Below are positions 11,140-18,618 of a DNA stretch of 28,376 nucleotides, piece by piece. Where the stretch lies: positions 1 to 28,376 of the forward strand of contig NW_026252195.1 of NCBI RefSeq assembly GCF_025399195.1, given 5' to 3'. This stretch comes from Umbelopsis ramanniana AG (Eukaryota; Mucoromycota; Umbelopsidomycetes; Umbelopsidales; Umbelopsidaceae). Numbering within the stretch: position 1 is the first letter of the stretch; every line of letters begins with the position of its first letter. Position numbers and translations under genes: made by a program. The notes beneath the pieces were generated by a model. That model had not been told where the DNA came from. It worked only from the letters and a program-made list of their open reading frames with translations, and ran no database searches.

Positions 11140-11257
11140 ACCTTCTTAATTGTGGATGGGAATAACGCTGTGGTGTGAAAGAAGCTCGACCAGTCTGAGC
11201 TCCAATATTAACTGCGTCTTTTGCGCTTTTGGGATCGAAAGCTTTTTGATCTTTCGA

Positions 11258-11281
11258 ATGAATGACTCCATATCCTACTAA
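11258..11281 (+). promoter_or_regulatory. Eight-codon uORF overlapping the WDR83 start
   Basis: An ATG at 11258, four bases before the main ATG (11262) and in the +1 frame, opens a 7-residue frame ending in TAA at 11279-11281. Ribosomes starting at the first ATG would miss the WD40 protein. Both ATGs have a pyrimidine at -3, so selection between them may be leaky. Confidence 0.45.
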
Positions 11282-12658
11282 ACGTGTCAAAACCTTAGCC
11301 GAACATACTGGCGCTGTTCACTATGTTACCTATAACAAGACCGGGCAATACTGTTTATCTGGAAGCCGGGACCGTAGCATCATGCTATGGAATGCAAGTA
11401 CAGGAGCCCGAATTCAAACTTACAGTGCCCATGGTCGTGATGTTTTAGGAATTTCTGTGTAAGTACTTCATATGAAAAAAGAACCCTATAGATCCATGGC
11501 CAATATATTTACGCATTTGAGTATACTAGAACGGCAGATAACTCTCGCTTTGCAAGCTGCGGTAATGACAGAACTGTGTTCTGCTGGGACGTGTCGACTG
11601 GAAGTGTCATTCGTAGATATGCTGGCCACTACGAAGTAAGTGTGTAATGCCAATCAAGGTTACTGTGTTGATCTATATTAAAGGCTCTTTCAGTCAGTTA
11701 ATTGTGTAGGCTTTAATGATGACGGAACTGTTCTTGCAAGTGGTAAGAGCGATATATACGCTGTAAACAACAGGCTGTCAAAAGTTGATCTAATGTACAT
11801 TGATGCGTAGGCTCTTTTGATACCACAGTACGACTCTGGGACTGCAGGTAGTGTACTAGTCACTTTGCTGTTCACGCATTACTCAGCGGCTGATTTTTGT
11901 ACGGTTGCAGATCGCAAAACACCAGCCCAATTCAAATTTTAGAAGACTGCAAAGACAGCGTCATGTCATTGCTAATTCGCGGAGCAGAATTAATAGTAGG
12001 GTAAGTGGATACAGGCATCACCTCTATGGGAACCACTATTGACGAAAGACAAACTTAGCTCGGCTGATGGACGCCTACGCAACTATGATATACGGATGGG
12101 GCAGTTGCAAGAAGACTACATTGGAGGTATGTATATTCTGCACTCTTTTCTTTCACCATTGTCATACTTGAAACTCACGAGTCGCTTTTCTCAGCCGCTA
12201 TCACTTCAGTCAGAATGTCTAAGGATCGAAACTGTATTCTAGTCAGCACTACTGATGACACCATTCGGTTAATGGATAAAGCGAACGGCACCCTCTTGAA
12301 TGAGTATGTTGAGCAAACTTGCATTTCGTGTTTGAATAGCCAAAGACTAATGTTTTGCACCAGATTCAAAGGACATCAGCATACAGAGTACAAATTGCAA
12401 TCAGCGTTTTCCAATGATGATGCATATGTGCTTAGCGGATCCGAGGACAACAAATTGTATATATGGGATTTATTAGAGGTGAGTTGAACGACTGCAGTTG
12501 GACATTTTTGAAAAGTCTGTTAATAATTTCATCATCAGGGTAATCAAGTTGAGGCGTTGGAAGGTCACAAGGGAATTGTCACTTCTATCGATTACCATCC
12601 GACCGAAACCGCCATGATATCCGGTAGCGTGGATGGCTCAATTATGATATGGGAATAG
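11262..12658 (+). CDS. WD40 protein, WDR83/MORG1-like
   Basis: Nine exons: 11262-11458, 11530-11635, 11694-11742, 11811-11847, 11911-12000, 12059-12126, 12195-12303, 12364-12478, 12539-12658; 296 aa, close to the usual ~310. All introns are GT-AG and in frame. The protein is a single seven-bladed propeller with clear repeat ends such as DRSIMLWN, DRTVFCWD, DTTVRLWD, GRLRNYD, DNKLYIWD and GSIMIWE. Absence of any other domain, the blade order and the segment GTLLNEFKGHQHTEYK match WDR83 (MORG1), a scaffold for ERK and HIF-hydroxylase signalling that is also found in the spliceosomal C complex in animals. In fungi the splicing-related role is the more likely one; that is inference. It converges on the next gene with a 100-bp gap. 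Confidence 0.88.
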
Positions 12659-12758
12659 ATAAAGCCGTTGTATGTTTTGAAAAGGAAGAGGTACATTTAT
12701 TCTGCAAATAGAACAGCTAAAGTCCAGTGAAGTAAAAGAGTACCGTCCGTCTACCTGT

Positions 12759-13613
12759 CTAATCTGTAAATAAGTCTTCCAATTCCTTTTCCTTCTTTCT
12801 CCTTTCACTATCTGGTTGGGCACTATTTGGTTTATCAGCCTTTTCCGCTTTTCGAGATTCTTCTCGCTTTTTGGTGATAGCGTGCGCTTGTTGCATATAA
12901 CTTTTAAGCCCCTCTCTATTTTCAACCCAAACGCCTCGTTGTCTCTCATCTTCGCTGCCAACATCAAATGGTGTGATGTTGTTCACATATTTGAACAAGG
13001 TATGGACAGTCTGCTGATTTAAAGGATACTTGCTTGTCAGTTGCTGGAGGTCTTCGTTTGAAGCGTTGGCAGGAAGTAGCTTGCGTTGCTCCAAAAGGCT
13101 GTACAAATCGTCTATAGTGATGCGATTCTCGGCTTTCTGGGACTTTGGTAATAAAGGATCGAAATCTTCAGCCTTTTCTACTTGACTACGTTGGCGCATA
13201 ATCTGAAGCATAGAATCTGACTGTAGAAATATGGCAGTTTAATACGCTGCACCAAATAATGGTAAATACCAAAGTATACTGACCGGTCGATATTTTGTTT
13301 TGAATTCTGGCACATTTACTTGGCCTATCGTATTCAGCTTTTTGGCAAAATCTGGGTCTCTTCCGTCTTCTTGTATAGCTTCGCTTTTGTGATCTGAAGT
13401 TCCAGAAAATCAGCACTTGGCGCGAATGTAATTTGTAACCCCAGAATGTCAAGAGATCTTACCATCGGCAACATATGCAGTATCTGGCGTGGAATTAAGA
13501 TGTGAGGAGGAAGGTGTTGATGAAGGAGAAGTCTTTGGGACTTGTGTTAAGGTCTCTGGATTGGCATGTTGAGGAAACTTCCGGGCAACCTGTTTTGAAG
13601 CTTGAGCACCCAT
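12759..13613 (-). CDS. NDUFAF4-like complex I assembly factor (UPF0240)
   Basis: Three exons, 13613-13463, 13393-13284 and 13220-12759, encode 240 aa. The protein starts MGAQASKQ, with Gly-2 and Ser-6 giving an N-myristoylation consensus; animal NDUFAF4 likewise starts MGA. The core at residues 121-165 (ITIDDLYSLLEQRKLLP, then a helix ending VHTLFKYVNN) matches the NDUFAF4 pattern of a short helix, a H/R-K-L-x-P turn and a helix ending LLKY. NDUFAF4 acts inside mitochondria with NDUFAF3 in early assembly of the complex I peripheral arm. The last 60 residues are highly charged coiled coil (KKREESRKAEKADK, ERRKKEKELEDLF). Assignment rests on remembered family pattern, so it is moderate. Upstream (13614-13782) lies the 169-bp gap to the next minus-strand gene. 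Confidence 0.65.
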
Positions 13614-13707
13614 AATGCAGCAACAAAGTTCTGAACCAAAAAAAAATTGTGCTCGAAGGGCCGATCATACAAAATTTCAAACACTCATGACAAGCTTTTG
13701 CGTTACT

Positions 13708-13713
13708 TTTATT
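13708..13713 (-). promoter_or_regulatory. Probable poly(A) signal of the CCCH zinc-finger gene
   Basis: On the minus strand AATAAA lies 69 bp after the stop codon at 13783, in the 169-bp gap before the NDUFAF4-like start. Spacing fits a cleavage signal. Confidence 0.5.
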
Positions 13714-13782
13714 TTGAGTAGCAACCTTTATAATAAGCAGACCAGATTGTTCAAATATAAGAACATCCACAGGACATATCAA

Positions 13783-15288
13783 TCATACGATATTAACATG
13801 TCGGTGATCTGAAGTCTGCCAGCTGAACCTGTCGGACGACGCTATTCTAGTTGAAATACCTTTGACTGCCTCGTCTTTAAATGCATTCTTTTGAAATGGT
13901 TTTTTATGAAGTTGATATCCGTCCTCGCTACCAAACTTTTCAAAGTAATCGGATAGTGTTGGAGCGATAGAGTCTATTGACTTGATCCATGGCAGGTTAT
14001 AGTGATCACGCTCGAAACTACTCGAGACTGCGTTACTACACACTGGGGTATCACAGCTATTGTTCTGGTAAAAGAGTCAATCAGGTTGAAACAATTTAAA
14101 GACGCTAGGTTAGAAAAATTTCACTTACTTCGAAGGGCTCACTGCTGTTGGAAATTTTAATGAAACTATCAGTGATGCTGACGTGATCGAGTTCCTCAAA
14201 ATTATGCAACTGGTCCTGAGCTACAAGACCGGCAGTAACTCCAGAGTTGTTGGCGATGAATATATCAGCAGAGTCGGATATATCATCAAGCGATGGAACT
14301 GTTTGGTCGGATAGAAGGAAGGTTGATGAACAAGTAGAGTCGATAGAAAGGTCTGGGCTTGAGGGAGCATTGCGTGCGCCAGCGACAACATGAGTGTTGT
14401 AAATTTTTCCTTTTTCCGCTTTAGGTTTCTTTCCATTGAGGAATACAATGTTGGGATTGGCGGAACTTTTTTCATCATGGATAAATGTACAGCGAACCCC
14501 GTACGGACAGGTTCCAGTTTCGTGGTATGTGCGACATACTTCAGTCTTGTATCGTTGATGTCTTTTGACAGCTCGTAGTTCAGTGTGGCCGTGCGCGTAC
14601 CTACATTTTTTTCCGTACCTTCAATGTAGAAATGACATGGTTGTACTTAGTCATATGCAACCACTTCTTTAAAGGCTTATTTAGAATTACCTGCAGTAAC
14701 CAATCTCTTGCCAGTTACGACACATTTCGGTTTTATAAAGGTCGGCCTTTTTATCTTTGCAAATCTTAGGGTATTCAACTAGCGTGGTTCTCTTCGATGC
14801 ATTGTTGATGTGGGCAACGCGAGGCGTATTTTGTATTTTGGCTAAATTTTTCTCTTCAGTAGAGCAGGAATATCAGATATATTTTAAAAATTCCAGGCTT
14901 TTAAAGAAAAGCTTGACTTACTTCTTTCTGAATGTGACCGAGTGTTCTCAACATCCCCTGCATGGAAAAAGTTGTCGGCGTTAGTCCATGTGTGGTCAAG
15001 CCGTATATAGCGGAACGGTTGGTTGAACACCGACATCATACCTTTATCGAGATTCTCACTTATATTCTCTTTTCTAAGAAGATGGTGAACCTGATTATCT
15101 CCAGAGGGTAGAGAGGTAGTGTGATGATAAAGTTCTTTATCCTCCCAAGCCAGAGAAGATACCAAAATCCCGCTTCCAGAATACAAATGTGTCAAATTAT
15201 TCGCACTAAAGATTCTTTGTCGCATCCAATCAATTACATGAGGAGGAGAAGAGTACAAGACAGAAGGCGAGTAGTTTTCAATCACCAT
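13783..15288 (-). CDS. Tandem CCCH zinc-finger protein, TIS11/tristetraprolin family (Zfs1/Cth2-like)
   Basis: Four exons, 15288-14922, 14841-14691, 14618-14129 and 14064-13783, encode 429 aa. Two zinc fingers sit at residues 163-182 and 201-220; each is C-x8-C-x5-C-x3-H, preceded by YKTEMC and YKTEVC, with exactly 18 residues between them. These are the defining features of the TIS11 family, which binds UAUUUAU elements in mRNA 3' UTRs and recruits the deadenylation machinery. An intron falls inside the first finger (between Cys-172 and Cys-178). In fungi the family includes Zfs1 (mating, flocculation) and Cth1/Cth2 (iron starvation). The flanks are long, Ser/Thr/Asp-rich and probably disordered. 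I do not see the usual C-terminal NOT1-binding motif of animal members. A TATA element lies upstream. Confidence 0.93.
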
Positions 15289-15604
15289 TTCGGGAGACAG
15301 GAGGGTGTGATCTCTAGGATCCTGAAGGGGAGAGGAACGCAGTTGACAAGCAGAAGAACGTATATATTTGTATCAAAACTGTTGATGATAGTGATTATAA
15401 TCAGAGAAGTGTGAGCAGCAACGACGATTGTATAAATGATTGTAGAAGAATAAAGAGAAGAATAAAAAGTGGGTAAATAAGATGGGAGTTCAACACAAAG
15501 CGCTTTTATAGTGTCACGCATTGACAACAATCAACTTTGGACGCCAATATATAATTGGAATTGGAAAAGACGTAGCACTGCTTCGCTTTGGCTGCTCATT
15601 CGCA
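15289..15604 (-). promoter_or_regulatory. Promoter and pyrimidine-rich leader of the CCCH zinc-finger gene
   Basis: This 316-bp stretch lies between the LCL2-like stop and the zinc-finger ATG, both on the minus strand. Read on that strand it has CTATAAAAGCG (TATAAAA at 15510-15504), then CT-rich sequence up to the ATG. A clear TATA box and CT-rich leader suggest regulated, inducible transcription, which would suit a stress-response mRNA-decay factor. The 5' half may also hold the LCL2 3' end. I see no gene in it. Confidence 0.55.
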
Positions 15605-16027
15605 TCATTTTGTGTAATATTTCCATTCCTTGCAGTCCTGATCACCTCGAAGACAAAAATACCAGTCTTTTGTGGAGCACTTTTGGCTGTTTGTACCGGG
15701 GCATGAACACTGAATTGGCTTGTCCACACATTCTAGAGTCTCAATACATAGATATTTTTTACACTGAACTATTAGAATACACGATTTTTTGATTTAGCGG
15801 GTGGTTTTTTTTTTCGATAGACGGGTCATTCCACTGCACTTACTTGTCTGAAGATGCTGTTCTACTGCTGCCGATCGGAACGGGCTGGGAAGGGGAGAGC
15901 CGACTAAGATTGTATCAGAATCTCGGCCGTCGTCATCTTGATCCCCGAAGAGATTACCCAGGTTAAACTTCAGAGAATACGCTATGGTAGCTAACGACAA
16001 TAGGACGCAGAATGACCAAAGATGCAT
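15605..16027 (-). CDS. LCL2: LCL2-like small secreted protein
   Basis: Two exons, 16027-15844 and 15768-15605, encode 115 aa. The N-terminus is a good signal peptide (MHLWSFCVLLSLATIAYS, cleavage near residue 18), followed by NLGNLFG. After an acidic and Ser/Pro linker comes the family core at residues 64-85, CKKYLC, TLECV and CSCP, the C-x4-C-x5-C ... P-x2-C-x-C-P pattern of Lcl2 (long chronological lifespan protein 2). Eight cysteines (64, 69, 75, 82, 84, 92, 100, 107) suggest disulphide bonds in the ER lumen. Yeast Lcl2 is linked genetically to ER-associated degradation; its molecular function is not established. The splice joins Thr-61 to Ile-62 and is what makes the family core readable. 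It is divergent from the polymerase gene, 123 bp apart. Confidence 0.85.
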
Positions 16028-16150
16028 ACCTTACCACAGTTTCCAGTTGCGGACTGGAAGCATTGGGACACGTTGTCGTAACTCCGATTCCATGACTGCT
16101 CAAACTGCAATACCCTATGGCACGCAGTTCTTTCATTGCTTTGCCGTCAC
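16028..16150. promoter_or_regulatory. Short bidirectional promoter between LCL2-like gene and RAD30
   Basis: The two divergent ATG codons are 123 bp apart, so their core promoters must share this DNA. No TATA box or obvious palindromic site was seen. Confidence 0.45.
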
Positions 16151-18529
16151 ATGTCGAAGCAGAGGCTACCGCTTGCACTAAAAGGCTCTCAATGCATTCT
16201 TCACATCGACCTAGGTACTATTTGACATCACCTTAGAATTATATATCTTCCATACAATATTAACTGAACGATTATCTAGATTGCTTCTATTGTCAAGTAG
16301 GCACGTATAGTTCGCAGTTTCTCGTACCTCTCTTTAATATTGTAAGGCTCATTCCTCATATTATATAGAGCAAGTCAGACTTAATTTACCGCCAGATTTG
16401 CCAGTGGCTGTGCAGCAATGGCAAGGGTTAATAGCCGGTATGATTCGAGCGCGATGGTTTGTCAAAGCTGCTGTCACTCTTCTCATTACCAGTCGTTCCA
16501 GTTAATTACCCAGCAAAGGCGGCAGGAATTACAAGACATATGCCTATAGAAGAAGCGTTCAAAAAGTGCCCAAGTAAGCTACCACTGACCGTGTATACGC
16601 TTGAATTCGTGTACTAACGCTTTATAGATTTGCGGCCCGTTCATGTAGCCACATTCAATATGCACGACCCTATCGCCAAATACAATGACAATCCATCACA
16701 GCTCACACATAAAGTTTCTCTCGATATTTATCGAAAGGCCTCTCAAAATATATTCAAGATTTTTCAGAAATACTGCAGCAAAGTACAGAAAGCTGGTCTT
16801 GATGAAGCCTTCTTGGATGTAACGGATATTGTCAATGCTAGATTAATAGAAAAATATGGTTCCCTATTTTCGGAAGACGCTACCGAAGAATTCTCCAACG
16901 AGATTGACTGGGAACCATTGGGCTTCCTCGCTTTAAGCGATGAAGAATCAAGTCTGTTGAATCCGACTTCCGTGGAAGGTGACGACGCCGTGAGCCACTT
17001 GATTGCCTCTGATCGAAGCCCACCTGCTCCTAAACTCAAAGGAAATTGGAAAGACTTACAACTATCCATAGGCGCAGAAATTGCCAAGGAAATCAGAAAA
17101 GACATATTCGACACATTGAAATACACCTGCTCTGCTGGCATAGCTCATAATAAAACAGTCGCCAAACTCTGCTCTGCCTTAAACAAGCCGAATAAGCAAG
17201 TAAGTTCAATGCCAATGCTTTGTCTCTGAAATAGTGATATTCACGACACATCCTCTGATAGACAACCATGAGAGAAACTATCGTTTTGAAGTTTATGAAA
17301 TCGATTCCTTTCACCAAAATACGAAACTTGGGAGGGAAGTTAGGGAATGAAGTCGAGAACGCACTCAACATTCAAACTGCCGGTGATTTGTGGTATGTGA
17401 ATGAATGAATTACTCACAACGCACCAAGGCATCCTGTTGATTGGAATAAATTACAGGAAGTATAGCAGCGAAGAATTGCAAGCTAAATTTGGTCAGAGTC
17501 AAGGTATATGGCTCTATGATATCTGCCGCGGCATAGACAATAGCGAAGGTATGAAGATTGTTGAACACTGCTTACATATGATGAAGTCCCCGCTTAATGC
17601 AATTATCGTAGTCACCACGATTAAGATCACAAAATCCATGATGGCATCTAAAGTGTTCTCGCCACCACTTCGTTTGATATCTGATGTAGAGCGTTGGATG
17701 GCGGTCCTAGGATCCGAAATTTATATGCGGATGATGGATGATTTTGAAGAGCGATCAAGATGGCCAAAGACTCTAGTGGTAAGCAGCAGGTTACTACCAG
17801 GTGAAAAATATTCTAGCCCGTATTCACTCTGTCATCATGCAGATCCATTTTCGCTGTTCTGGTGAGGGTTCTGGCCGATCAAAGTCATGTCCCATGGTTA
17901 AACGCTCAGAGGTCATTTCTCCTGGTAAGTGTTCATACCTTCGATTGAAGTGGCATGATGCCGCAGATGAAATAATCTAACGCCTTTGACTAGATGTCAT
18001 AACGCAAAGAGCTAATGAACTTTTTAAAACTTGCGAGCACCCTTTTCCGCTGTTACACATGTCGTTGGCTGTTTCTGGCTTGACAGTGGATGAATCATCT
18101 AGCACTCACAATATAACCAAGTTTTTCTCGAATTCGGCGGAAGGAAATTTCAATCACAAGCTCGCTTTTCAGGAGACAACCACTGTAGACATGAAAGCAA
18201 GCTCTAGCCGTTCTGCAAAATATGAAAAGGTGGAGAGTAACAAAAAAGGCATTGCTGCTTTATTCTTCTCCCGAAAAGATACTAGTTCGACGGATGCAGA
18301 GGAAGGAACTCGATGTGATGAATGTGGCAACTGGATTGCCATAAAAGATGTAGCAGAACATGCTGATTATCACTTTGCTAAGAAACTTCAAGATGAAGAT
18401 CGACACAACCAAAATACTGCAGCCCAATCAAATTCTGTTCCGACTTCTAAGAAGCGGAAAGGTGTACCAAGCAACAATGACACTCAAAAAGAATCACGCC
18501 GGCTTTTCTTCCAACCTCGGCGATCATAG
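16151..18529 (+). CDS. RAD30: DNA polymerase eta (Y-family translesion polymerase)
   Basis: Ten exons: 16151-16214, 16280-16300, 16369-16437, 16502-16573, 16628-17199, 17262-17392, 17457-17548, 17612-17778, 17843-17924, 17994-18529; 601 aa. It copies past UV cyclobutane dimers. Catalytic parts seen are HIDLDCFY with metal ligand Asp-20, QQWQGLIAVNYPAK (fingers), and LDEAFLD with Asp-134/Glu-135. The palm and thumb follow, with GKLGNEVE (helix-hairpin-helix) and WLYDICRGID, and then the little finger. The tail has a C2H2 UBZ zinc finger (Cys-531, Cys-534, His-546, His-550) for ubiquitinated PCNA, a basic KKRK signal (576-579) and three PIP-like FF motifs. Exon 2 is only 21 nt and is followed by a likely GC-AG intron (16301-16368), chosen because it restores the conserved QVEQ. 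The start at 16151 is the only in-frame ATG giving this N-terminus. Confidence 0.93.
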
Positions 18530-18618
18530 CACTAATTCATAATTTTTTTTAAGTTTATTTACCTATTTGTTAATATCGAGACTCGTTTAGAAAAAATGTA
18601 CATAAAACATAGAGCGTA

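Noticed and set aside
15511-15792. Overlapping plus-strand open frames opposite the LCL2-like exon
   Set aside because: They are shadows of the minus-strand cysteine-rich exon, which matches a known family and has matching splice sites.
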